From positions 8,934,377-8,998,376 of the forward strand of contig OY811977.1 in assembly GCA_963681505.1 (NCBI GenBank): a DNA stretch of 64,000 nucleotides. The letters run 5' to 3'. Origin of the DNA: Eunapius fragilis (Eukaryota; Porifera; Demospongiae; Spongillida; Spongillidae). The position numbers and the translations under genes were made by a program. Every line of letters starts with the position of its first letter. Within the stretch, counting starts at the first letter, position 1. The notes beneath the pieces were generated by a model. The model did no database searches, was not told the DNA's origin, and saw only the letters and a program-made list of their open reading frames with translations. This document shows, one piece after another, positions 11,605 to 21,912 of this stretch.

Positions 11605-11676
11605 TGTAGTATGTACCAAATATCTCTTCCAATAATAGAGCACCATGCGCATGCGCATCCTAATAATACTACTACA
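11605..11676 (-). repeat. 5' LTR of the Gypsy element
   Basis: 72-bp partner of 7264-7335. The gag start codon lies only about 38 bases inside it, so the transcribed leader is very short. No clear TATA box is visible within the LTR. Confidence 0.9.
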
Positions 11677-12032
11677 CTTATCATGGTGTCATGGCAACCA
11701 CCATATTTTATTATACCATTCCCGGGGAGTATTTTGGATGGGGAAGCCTTAAGTGTCTCACTTGTGAAAAATAGGGCCTGGTGTTCACTGCCATGGTCCT
11801 AGCATGCATATGCTAGCCATTACCAAGAAACTTGGTAATTGTATACTTCTGTAGTTTATTTTGGAAACCATTCCATATAATAACTCATTCTCAGTGCTCG
11901 CTTTTACTCTTCTCTGGCTGACTTTTCCTTGTCTCGTATGTACATCGTATGTACATCGCCCGTAGATTTTCATAGTGCTTCATTTAGAAATACACACCTT
12001 GTACACAAAAGTTACAATTTCTACTGTTGTAG

Positions 12033-12231
12033 TCAACCAAGGCTGCCATGAGTCAAGGTCTTGTAGGATTTGTAGCAACGCTGTTCCTCATACACATTCA
12101 ATTAGATTATTATCAATGGTTTCTTTCGCGTCAGGCCTTGCAGATAGGCTCAGCAGGGTTGTTGATGTCCCAGTAGCTGCAGATGATGGTCAGTCAAGGT
12201 TCATCTGCAGGAGTTGCAAACATATATTTTT
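12033..12231 (+). pseudogene. ZAD-like zinc-binding exon, unit A
   Basis: An exon with a good acceptor (CTACTGTTGTAG ending at 12032) and a GTGAGC donor at 12232. It encodes SRSCRICSNAV ... FICRSCKHIF, two CxxC pairs about 45 residues apart. That is the pattern of the ZAD treble-clef domain that dimerises some C2H2 zinc-finger transcription factors. It lies about 0.8 kb upstream of the zinc-finger exon on the same strand. Relative to unit B it lacks one base upstream of the first CxxC, which shifts the frame at the exon start. The following segment has a 4-nt deletion relative to B. Confidence 0.45.
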
Positions 12232-12993
12232 GTGAGCTGAGTCCTTCAGAACCACAGCTAAGAAAACGTATCAAAAGAATAATGACTCTCTGGAACTCTT
12301 TCTGACACCAGTAGAAAGAGAACAAAGGATAGCAGTTGCCTTGGTGCATTTCCTCCCACTAGCCAATGTAGACCTGTGGCCAAGTGGCTGACTGCTGAGC
12401 ACCCTGGAAGAAGGCTTACTGTCTGGATAGCATGGCTGTAAGGGAAAGAAATAATAATCAATTTTATATCTTATCTATAAATTTATGTATGCTTGTATAG
12501 CACAAAGCACTGAGCCACTGAGTGACAGTGTCAGTGTTTCCAGACAGTATTGCAACATTTACACCTCTCTTCTGCAAAACACATACCTGGTCAACCATCA
12601 GGGAAACTAGTGGTGGTAACAAATTGACTACCCGTACCCAGTTGGAAACCAGGCAAACACATCTCGGCCACTGTACAGATGGAAAAGAGCGTCCTCCTGC
12701 TTAGCCTTGAGTGTAAAGCTTTGAAGGAGAACGCATGATAGAAACTAAGCCACTGCTTCTCGGAATTCAACAGAATACACCATCGTGAAATCCAACATGT
12801 ATGCGGAATAGTTTCCAAAATAAGTATACGGTTACCAAGTTTCTTAGTAATGGCTAGCGCATGTGCACTACCAAGGTAGTGTAAACCAGAACCTTTTTTT
12901 GCTCCTGTACTTTAATATAAAAAAAGCCTGGGGACGATGCGAGGGTGATATGTGATTGTTTTGTCGTCATTAACCCACTTTGATCATTTGCAG

Positions 12994-13700
12994 ATCGCAC
13001 TGCTTTAATGGCAAGTAGTGAGAAACCACACCAGTGTGAACAATGTGGAAAGACATTTTCACAACTGTCACACCTGAAAACACACATGCTCACTCATACA
13101 GGGGAGAAGCCACATCAGTGTGTACAATGTGGAAAGAGATTTTCACAACGGTCGACCCTGAAAACACACATGCTCACTCATACAGGGGAGAAGCCACATC
13201 ACTGTGAACAATGTGAAAAGTCGTTTTCACGACAGTCACTACTGAAAGCACACAGTCTCACTCATACAGGGGAGAAGCCACATCAGTGTGGACAATGTGG
13301 AAAGACATTTTCACAACTGTCACTACTGAAAGCACACAGTCTCACTCATACAGGGGAGAAACCACATCAGTGTGAAAAATGTGAAAAGACGTTTTTACGA
13401 CAGTCACAACTGAAAGCACACAGTCTCACTCATACAGGGTAGAAGCCATATCAGTGTGACCAATGTGGAAAGGCATTTTCACTACAGTCGAACCTGAAAA
13501 CACACATGCACACTCACACAGGGAAGAAGCAATTTATTTGTTTTTGTCAAAAATCATTCAAGTCGCAATGTTCCTTAAAGGCCCACAGCCGAATACATAG
13601 TGATGAGAAGTTGAAATGTAATTACAGAGGATGCCACAGATCATTTCTGTACAAGAGAAGCTTAATGAATCACCTGAAGTACTGTGAACATATGATTTAA
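12994..13700 (+). pseudogene. C2H2 zinc-finger exon, unit A, with nonsense codon
   Basis: An exon starting after TTTGCAG, with ATG at 13008 and a run of C2H2 fingers linked by HTGEKPHQC. Five fingers are read before a TAG at 13440-13442 sits exactly where every other linker has GAG (GEK). The same frame then continues to 13700 with one more canonical finger and the two atypical tail fingers found in the paralogues. A single G to T change explains the truncation. A product of about 144 aa might still bind DNA. Its introduction lacks one T compared with unit B, removing the open frame upstream of the ATG. Confidence 0.8.
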
Positions 13701-14235
13701 TGTCACCCATTAACTTTCTTTATATAGCGTCATGTATATGTACTTGCATTAAGCAGTCCCTACATGCATATATTCATTTGCCCCCCCCCCCCCTCCCCAC
13801 CCCGATCTTTTTTTCTACTCAATACCTATAAAAGTGTAGTAGTTTGGTGTATAGTTAGTCTATTAGTAGTTTGATGAGATGGGGATAGTGGAGGTGGAAG
13901 TAATGGGCTGGGGGTAGTGCAATGACTTTTGTATTATTGACCAGTTCCCCTGACTATCATGGTACTCTTGAACGGACCAGTTCCACCAGCGATGAATACA
14001 TCTGTTACCACTCTGACTTTAATAACTATGAGAAATATTAGTGACTTCAAAAAACTTGAGTTTAATGGTCACATGACATCATGTGATACTAGGATTGCTC
14101 ACATGGCATTCATATGATACTAGGAATGGTCACATGACATCAGGTTAACCTTTGTGGGCATGTGTGGTCTGATGGCCTTAGTGTCATTCCTCAACCCCAT
14201 CTCTTACCCCTCCTCCCCATCACTCTACTCCTCAG

Positions 14236-14352
14236 TTGGTGGCTATGGTACTAGTGATACTGCAGATCAGTACTTCAGACATATCATGGAGGAGACTGGA
14301 ACACTCATTCTGTGGCCATCGAAGCTAAAAGTAGGAGCCAAGTCCAAGAAAG
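14236..14352 (+). CDS. KH-domain exon like Bicaudal-C, unit B
   Basis: Second copy of the KH exon, 3 nt longer than in unit A (an added codon near its start, giving GYGTSDT), with acceptor and donor preserved. The KH signature WPSKLKVGAKSKK is unchanged and the reading frame is open, so the in-frame length change argues for some protein-level constraint or a recent duplication. It is followed at once by the 23-bp minisatellite, as in A. No continuing Bicaudal-C exon was recognised downstream. Confidence 0.55.
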
Positions 14353-14433
14353 GTGTGTGTTTGTGTGTATGTAGTGTGTGTACGTGTACAGCTTCACTTC
14401 TTTATCACTGCATACCAGTGATGTTTTGGATGT

Positions 14434-14890
14434 AATGGTGTGGTTTGGGTGGATGTGGTGGTGTGGTTTGGGTGGATGTGGTGGTGTGGTTTGGGTGGAT
14501 GTGGTGGTGTGGTTTGGGTGGATGTGGTGGTGTGGTTTGGGTGGATGTGATGGTGTGGTTTGGGTGGATGTGGTGGTGTGGTTTGGGTGGATGTGATGGT
14601 GTGGTTTGGGTGGTGTGGTTTGGGTGGATGTGGTGGTGTGGTTTGGGTGGATGTGGTGGTGTGGTTTGGGTGGATGTGGTGGTGTGGTTTGGGTGGATGT
14701 GGTGGTGTGGTTTGGGTGGATGTGGTGGTGTGGTTTGAGTGGATGTGGTAGTGTGGTTTGGGTGGATGTGGTGGTGTGGTTTGGGTGGATGTGGTGGTGT
14801 GGTTTGGGTGGATGTGGTGGTGTGGTTTGGGTGGATGTGGTGGTGTGGTTTGGATGGATGTGGTGGTGTGGTTTGGATGGAGGTGGTGGT
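14434..14890 (+). repeat. 23-bp minisatellite, unit B (about 20 copies)
   Basis: Same 23-bp unit and same position relative to the KH exon and LIM-like exon as in unit A, but expanded. A few copies carry the same GTGATGG variant seen in A, so the array predates the duplication and changed length afterwards. Confidence 0.9.
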
Positions 14891-14928
14891 GTTTGGTGAT
14901 GACCAGGTGGGGGTCGGAGACAAGCTAG

Positions 14929-15065
14929 TGCTATTACTTCTGTAGGAAGAAGGTATACTTGATGGAGAGGAACGGACAGCACCTCCACCGAAACTGTTGC
15001 AGATGCACCCACATCAGGATGCAGCTGGCGGTGGGAGGGTACATGATGGTTGATAGAACCACAAA
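14929..15065 (+). CDS. LIM-like zinc-binding exon, unit B
   Basis: Copy of the unit A exon with the same AG boundary, same length and same stop or donor. It is open but carries substitutions, such as Gly to Arg after the first CxxC and Thr to Met before the VGGY motif. The Ile in place of the expected zinc-ligand Cys is shared with unit A, so that loss predates the duplication. No second LIM half or partner exon was identified. Confidence 0.4.
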
Positions 15066-15642
15066 GTAGAGATTTCTGCTTTTTTTAGCATGTAGCTGGA
15101 TTTGGAATGGATGGATGAGTGATTTGGGTATGTGTGTATATGTGTGCATGTGTATGTATGTGTGCATGTGTGTGTGTATGTGTGCTCTTTACTACCATCA
15201 TCCCACAGCCCTCTTTGGATGACCACACCCACAAACAGCTAGGATCGTTCTACAGGCTCTGCTGTTGCCGCATACAATGAAGGCACTGAAATAATAATGA
15301 CATTACATGTATGGTGTTTTGTCCAATAAATTATATAACCAGTAGTTGCACAGCATAAATTAATTAGCTACATTAATGTAGTTAAGTCTGGACACCCTAC
15401 AAGAGGATCATCCCATACCATTAAGCTCCTTGAAACTGTATGGACACATTCAGAAGCCAACTTAAATTCGTTCGTCCACTCCCCCCCTCACAGTCCCCAT
15501 CCCACTCATTTGTACTAGCGGGTGTTGGTTCCAGAGGTGAAGCAGTGAGTGCTATATAGATTATCATTTCATATCTTACATTATTCCCACTAACTGCTTA
15601 TGATTGACAAATGGTACAGGCTTCATGTGTTGTAAAGGCAAT

Positions 15643-16222
15643 TATCATGGTAGCACTGGCCCCTCCCATCGTCATGGTAGCACTAGCCCTTCCCATCATC
15701 ATTGTAGCACTAGCCCCTCCCAACATCATGGTAGCACTAGCCCCTCCCATCATCATGGTAGCACTAGCCCCTCCCATCATCATGGTAGCACTAGCCCCTC
15801 CCATCATCATGGTAGCACTAGCCCCTCCCATCATCATGGTAGCACTAGCCCCTCCCATCATCATGGTAGCACTAGCCCCTCCCATCATCATGGTAGCACT
15901 AGCCCCTCCCATCATCATGGTAGCACTAGCCCCTCCCATCATCATGGTAGCACTTGCCCCTCCCATCATCATGGTAGCACTAGCCCCTCCCATCATCATG
16001 GTAGCACTAGCCCCTCCCATCATCATGGTAGCACTAGCCCCTCCCATCATCATGGTAGCACTAGCCCCTCCCATCATCATGGTAGCACTGGCCCCTCCCA
16101 TCATCATGGTAGCACTAGCCCCTCCCATCATCATGGTAGCACTAGCCCCTCCCATCATCATGGTAGCACTAGCCCTACCCTCCCATCATCATGGTAGCAC
16201 TAGCCCCTCCCATCATCATGGC
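15643..16222 (+). repeat. 27-bp minisatellite, unit B (about 21 copies)
   Basis: Same repeat as in unit A, shorter by about seven copies and more homogeneous: the variant copies common in A are mostly absent. One copy near the end carries an extra CCTACC that breaks the frame. The flanks on both sides match unit A. Confidence 0.9.
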
Positions 16223-16605
16223 TCTTGGTGTTGTATATCTGGTGCAATATTGCAAACATCAAAGAAAAAGTTTATAGTGTCAATCTCTTTAAGTCACCTC
16301 TGCAACATTGTTATAAACCTGGGGGTTAAAGTGGATTGATAATTCATTAAACAACTTATTTTTTTATATTTAGGGGGATGGGGGGGGGGGGGGGGGGTGA
16401 GAGATCATAACCAAGCCACACCCCTAGCCCATGTACATTAACATGAATCACTCTTCATGAAGCGATCATGAGGTGCAGCTGAAAGTAACATCAGATGCAA
16501 AGCCACCATCATTATGTTCCCTTTACACATGAACTGTTGGTCTCTGGTACCATAAAGGGCTCACAAATATCTCCACCATACATACCATCATCTCCCCTCA
16601 CTATC

Positions 16606-18494
16606 TTATCCACCATTCCCACCCACTGTCATATTAGAAGACCTAACTATTTCTCCAACTAGTGAAGTAGAATCACTGTATTTTACAACAAATTGATATA
16701 CAGTGGAATGGGGACCAGAGGAATCTCCCCTGGTCCCTGGTCCAATGTGTTTCAACCATTGCGTTACAAATTATGATCACTAGAAAGAAAAATTCTCATA
16801 TAGTCATGCAGTCAGTAATTGACAGATTCATACACCCAACAACACAAGTCTTTGATTAAATCATTAGAATGTTCAAATTGGCAGTTACTCAGTTATAATT
16901 ATTAGAGCAGGTATTAAATAAAAATGCCCACAAGAAATCAAGCCCACCATTCATCACTTACGTCTGAAGAAGAGGATCATATTTGCAGTTGCCATCGTAG
17001 ATACATCGGATCTGTATATGTCATAGTTTTCATAAATTTGTTTTTTGAAATATGTACATTGTAGTTTCCTTTAATGATTACATCACTAACTAAACCCGAT
17101 CAATGCTAACATTATATTGCCCTGGCCCATCCATTTGTTCATGTAACTGTACCTAATGCTTATGCTTTGAATTCAAACATATAATTTTACGTACCAAGTG
17201 CTTCTGAAGGCAGTATTGTTCTTCATCAACATTTGGCAGCTTTGGGTAAAGTGAGAAAACAAGGAGCAATCCAGCACAGTATTTGAACCAAAAATACGGC
17301 AACATTTCAGCAATGCAAGCTAATAACGTTAATAACCACCGCTTCAGAAGTTGTACAAACCTGATGGTTACAAAATAGTACATGGAACAGTGTCTAGCCT
17401 TCTGGGTAGTTTTTCAAGTTTTCAAAATTTTCTGTAAACTCCAAAGATCTTCCATCAAATGGTCCTTACGCATCCTAAATTGGTCTATCCATCATAAATT
17501 TATTAGGCACTGAATTTATAATTAGCCATACATTTCAATGTGAGCATTCCTATTCGTTTAATTTGAAAAGTATCACAAGGGTGATTTTGCTGGACACCGC
17601 TCCACATGATGTATGTAAACTTACTTCTTCCATGAGACACTTAACTGCATCAATATTTTAGTTTCATCTCCTTACTTGTAGACAGATATTGAAAAAGAAG
17701 ATTATCATGTCAAGCTACATAATCAACTACATTAATGACATAGAAATGATATCAATTGAGCCAGGTTCAGTAGGCTAGTAGGATATGTCATTATATTAAT
17801 AATTGGTTATATAACTCTAGAATATAAATTCATTTATACTTTTCAGTAGAAGCCTTGTTGGGCTTCTCTGTCCCAGTGTATGTATAGGTCCATTTGCAGC
17901 AGATGTTGTCAGTATAATTGATAATTTGAAGATAGGGTTGCCCAGCACTGCCTGTGATTCAGGATCCTTAGAAAATTCATTTATCTTAAGATGGTTATTT
18001 TGAATGCAAGAAAAGTCCTTAATGAGGCACTCTATTCTCGAGGTATCATCCTCTGGATTAACAGCATCCCCTAAGTCTGCAGTCCATGACGAAAGCAAAT
18101 GTCACACATAACTAGGTTGGAGATACATATATCAAGACAAAAGATTAGGGTGGGAATGTATGGTGTGTTTAATTTGTCACTGGTGAGTGTGATGGTGGTG
18201 TATTGGTAACTCACACAATGTATCCTAATAAAAGCCCATCTACTATAATATCACAATGGAATGTTGGTCCAAGGCTCACAGGCTTGAAGTGGATCAGAAT
18301 GTTGTATGATATCCCTAATCTGACACTCCTGAGATATTGAAGGGATGAGGAGGAGGGGGTGGAGAGGTTGGAATGGTGGAGGGGAGGAATGGGGTGGATA
18401 GAGGGAGGAAAGAATGGGAAGAGAGGAGGATAGAGTGAATTACAGCCTTTCCCCGCACTCGTAAAGCAAAGAAGACAACGAGATCATACTTTAT
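16606..18494 (-). CDS. putative multi-exon gene of unknown function, unit B
   Basis: Several short minus-strand exons fit together by splice phase. 18494-18444 encodes YDLVVFFALRV and joins in phase 0 to 18328-18280, whose GTGAGC donor is phase 1. An exon from 18070 follows, encoding PEDDTSRIECLIKDF. Further on, 17239-17195 (PNVDEEQYCLQKHL, donor GTACGT) joins 17011-16962 (RCIYDGNCKYDPLL, donor GTAAGT), then 16675-16606 (STSLVGEIVRSSN) ending in TAA. The link between the 18070 exon and the 17239 exon is not resolved. I do not recognise the protein. Support comes from consistent phases, good donors and open frames kept in B while A has indels. It could still be a chance set of open frames in duplicated DNA. 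Confidence 0.35.
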
Positions 18495-19083
18495 CTATTG
18501 AATGCAGGCAAGGTAAATGTACTCTGCTATCACAAAGCTCAGGGTGATTGTAAAGTTGCACAAAATGGTATAACTCCATCACCGATCATTTCAATCAACA
18601 GAGCAGTAACTACAAATTAATAACTTTACATGAATCATTGTCATGATTTTGGTTTCAATAGCATAATTTTTCAATGCGTAGTTTTGGAGTCATACCATTT
18701 CAACCAATTCAAAGATTTTGCGCGACTTTCCGATCCCCCTGTACAGTTGAGATAAGCACAGAGGACGTGAATAGCTACTTTAGTTCCGGATTTGACTGCA
18801 TTAAGTTTAGTGGATCGCTAAGTACCTTGGAACCAAAGAGCATTTTCAGCGATAAGCCCACAGCAAAAAAGGGGGTCGAATGACTCGAATCAAATTTTGA
18901 TTCGAAGCGTTTCTTTGCTGAGAATTAGAAAGGGAATGGACAGAAATCATAACTGGTGCAATACCTGCATCTCATGGCAATGCCTCAAATATCGTACATC
19001 GGAGAGGAGTAAAGCGGAAAGTGGAGACACGTTTTCTCAATGTGTAAAGGCAAGTATTTCCTTTGTTGTAACTTCTCCGGGTT

Positions 19084-19323
19084 ATGAAAAAAAAAAAAAA
19101 CAACGTCCTAACCCTGTCTCGAAGCGAGATAGGGAAGAGCTTGGGACGTAATATTAATACTAGCGCCTCACACGATGGAAAACTCATCAGCTACATCCGA
19201 AACACTATACGTAGCATCATTATGATGCTTACTTACGTAACTAAGTCTGGGTACGAGACTAGTTTCGACCATGCGTGCGCAACATTTGGAATTGAAATAG
19301 ACGTTTACTTTCAGAACATTTAA
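19084..19323 (+). CDS. hypothetical open frame, unit B
   Basis: An 80-codon plus-strand frame, open in unit B and broken in A, encoding NTSASHDGKLISYIRNT, then TKSGYETSFDHACATFGIEI. A GTGAGT donor-like site follows its stop by about 11 bases, so the real exon could use another frame at its end. It begins in a poly-A run, which makes the start unreliable. No family was recognised. It is included because substitutions between A and B leave B open. Confidence 0.25.
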   Translation: MKKKKNNVLTLSRSEIGKSLGRNINTSASHDGKLISYIRNTIRSIIMMLTYVTKSGYETSFDHACATFGIEIDVYFQNI

Positions 19324-19495
19324 CTCGATTCTAGGTGAGTGCGTTGTAAGGTTTAGGGTTAGGGAAAGTATAGCCTCCGTGAATAAAAAGCTGTTTGCGT
19401 TATTGTTTAATTATTGGCCGGGCGATTTGTTTTGCAAATGCATTTCGCGCAATACTAGTATGGTGGGAGATATTCACCGTAACCAATGTATGTAT

Positions 19496-19727
19496 TGCAC
19501 CTATCAATGGTCTCCCCCACCTGACCCAGTGCGGGCACAGGTGGGGAGAATGTGAGGATTTGACGATCGCGGTTTTCAAGGGCCACTCTGACTGGGGCAA
19601 CAAATATCACCCGGTATAAGTCATATTTCATGAATTATTAAGCACATGTTAATGGGGCAAAAATCTAAGTCAATCCCACCCAAATGACCCACACTGGGGG
19701 AGGTGGGAGAGACCATTGATAGATGTA
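19496..19727. mobile_element. inverted-repeat element (TGCACCTATCA family), unit B, intact
   Basis: A 232-bp element whose first roughly 26 bases (TGCACCTATCAATGGTCTCC and on) are nearly the reverse complement of its last 26. It carries short internal GTGGGG stretches and no gene. The same ends occur at 47783-48050 in an IKK intron, so it is a dispersed family. Confidence 0.65.
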
Positions 19728-20405
19728 TTACATTAATATCTAACCTAAGCCCAGCTAGCCTAGCGCCCTCCCATGCATTTCTTATAGCACTTCTCCCATT
19801 ACTTCCTTGATTCCTCACAGGATACTGAATTGCATGGTTTAGTAGTGTAACTGTGTACGCCTGCAAACACTCACACACACACACACACACACACATATTC
19901 ATACACTGACGCCATCTAAACACACCAGACAAACACGATACCTACAAAACACAGTTCCTACTGCAATGATCCATCCACTTTATGAACAGCATCAATTATG
20001 GGAGACAGGCCTTTACAGCAGGAGTTAAGCGAGTTTAAAATTACAGGCCAGTTTGAGCACATTGTATTTCGTACAATTTGAATGCGTAGGTTCCTTATCA
20101 TGGCATCATGGCAACAACCATATTTTGGGTGGAAAAGCCTTAAGTGTTCACATTTGCGAAAAATAGGGCCTGGTTTACACTGCCATGGTCCTAGTGCACA
20201 TGCAAGGAACTTGGTAATCGTTTTGGAAACCATTCCGTATAATAACTCATTCTCAGCGCTGGCTTTTCCTCTTCTCTGGCTGGCTTTTCCTCGTCTCCTA
20301 TGCACATCGCTCGTAGATTTTCATAGCGCTTCATTTAGAAATACACACCATGTACACAAATTTCTACTGTTGTAGCAGAGATAATATAAGAATCTCTGGT
20401 TGTAG

Positions 20406-20605
20406 TCAACCAAGGCTGCCACAGAGTCAAGGTCTTGTAGGATTTGTAGCAACGCTGTTACTCCTACACATTCATCTACATTATCCTCAAGGGTTTTGTT
20501 TGGTGTCAGCCTTGCAGATAGGCTCAGCAGGGTTGTTGATGTCCCAGTAGCTGCAGATGATGGTCAGTCAAGGTTCATCTGCAGGAGTTGCAAACATATA
20601 TTTTT
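20406..20605 (+). CDS. ZAD-like zinc-binding exon, unit B
   Basis: A 200-nt exon, frame open from its acceptor, encoding ESRSCRICSNAVTPTHS, then LADRLSRVVDVPVAADDGQS and FICRSCKHIF. The four Cys (CxxC ... CxxC) and spacing resemble the ZAD domain of arthropod zinc-finger proteins (established family feature); calling it ZAD here is inference. A further open stretch at 20630-20810 (EHFLSDTGRKRRK, VAKWLTAEYPGRR) ends at a GTAAGG donor and may be the next exon, but I could not make its acceptor phase agree. The C2H2 exon follows about 5.8 kb downstream, separated by a large insertion. Confidence 0.45.
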
Positions 20606-21839
20606 GTGAGCTGAGTCCTTCATAACCACAGCCAAGGAAACGTATGATGGCTCTCTGGAGCACTTTCTCTCTGACACCGGTAGAAAGAGAAGAAAGGACA
20701 CCAGTTGCCTTGGGGCATCTCCTCCCACTAGCCAGTGTAGATCTGTGGCCAAGTGGCTGACTGCTGAGTACCCTGGAAGAAGGCTTACTATCTGGATGGC
20801 ATGGCTGTAAGGGAAAGAAATAATAATCAATTTTATATTTTATCTTTAAATTTACTTATGCTTGTACAGCACTAAGCACTGAGCCACTGAGTGACAGTGT
20901 TGGTGTTTCCAGACAGTATTGCAGCATTTACACCTCTCTTCTGCAAACCAGACACCTGGTCAACCATCAGGGGAACTAGTGGTGGTAGCAAATTGACTAC
21001 CCGTATCCAGTTGGAAACCAGGCAAACACATCTCAGCCACTGTACAGATGGAAAAGAGCGTCCTCCTGCTTGGCCTTGAGTGTAAAGCTTTGAAGGTGAA
21101 CACTCCATATCCAGAAATGGCCCATTCATAGGCGATCATCCTGCTTTTTTTTTTTCAAACAGATAATATTTTAATTACATAATAATACATAATACATAAT
21201 ACACTGACGCACAATTACATACACATAACAATTCATGAGGGCACAATCCTGGCGAGGATAGCCGAAGAAATGGATCTCATGAGGCAGGTGTTAAATTGAA
21301 TTTTAAATAAGTCTATAATCAGGAACTACAGTAGTAATTCTTATATAGGAATTGAACCTGGTCGTGAAATCATTTAAAAAAACGCTACCTGCGTATAACT
21401 CACGTACCAAGAAACGGATAGTTTAGCTTGTTGTTACCAGAAGGCAAAGACGGTCATTTTAATGCTTTGATCCAGTGTTATAACTGCTTGCTTTAAGAGA
21501 ACAAAAACACTGATGTTCTACCTCGTCCCCAGGCCAATTCTTCTCCTCCGTCATCGTCGTCGTTGTCTTCTAATTCTCTGGTGAGTATAACTCGGGATAG
21601 GAATGGTTAAAAGAGTGCAAATTATACCAATCACTTTAGAATCACCTGGAAGGACATCTTCAGGTATCAGAGATATGAATAAAGCTAAAACTGACATACA
21701 TGTACGTAATCATTATGTAATGCGGAGTGGTAAATTGAAGCGTTCCCATGGCAATGTTCACATATAATTAGAATTGTGCAGCATTAGAACAGGTGGGAAT
21801 TTCATTTGATCACAGTTTGGCTAGCGAAGTTGTTATTGT

Positions 21840-21912
21840 CAAAATGCCTTCACGTCAACAAAAGAGGAGAGCTGAACGACGCGAGGAATACCTCCAAAGG
21901 TGTGATGGTTGA
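21840..21912 (+). pseudogene. Helitron-type N-terminal fragment
   Basis: A short frame beginning MPSRQQKRRAERREEYLQ and then stopping. The same start context (TCAAAATGCCTTCA) recurs at 37101. MPSR-K/R-rich beginnings followed by repeated PEKKR blocks are typical, in my memory, of Helitron or PIF1-like helicase proteins in sponges and cnidarians. Only the start remains here. Confidence 0.3.

Larger units (their letters stand above)
7264..11676 (-). mobile_element. Ty3/Gypsy LTR retrotransposon with 72-bp LTRs
   Basis: A complete but inactivated LTR element on the minus strand, present in unit A only. The two LTRs (7264-7335 and 11605-11676) differ at one position, start TG and end CA, and are flanked by the 5-bp direct repeat CTTAT (7259-7263 and 11677-11681). 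Unit B shows the empty site with one CTTAT near 20098. A primer-binding site directly follows the 5' LTR on the minus strand (TGGTGGCAGCGGTG) and a purine tract (AAAAGGGAGA) precedes the 3' LTR. Gene order is gag, protease, reverse transcriptase, RNase H, integrase. Two in-frame TGA codons and two frameshifts interrupt the polyprotein, so it cannot move on its own. Confidence 0.95.
1..13824 (+). repeat. segmental duplication unit A
   Basis: This stretch matches unit B (from 13825) nearly base for base over long runs. Both begin with the same CCTATAAAAG start and share the KH exon, the 23-bp and 27-bp arrays, the minus-strand exons, a TGCACCTATCA-ended element, the ZAD-like exon and the zinc-finger exon in the same order. 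Unit A alone holds the Gypsy element at 7264-11676 and the 677-bp element at 6000-6676. Several exons in A carry small indels or a nonsense codon where B is open, so A looks like the decaying copy. The window opens exactly at the unit start, so further units may lie to the left. Confidence 0.9.
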
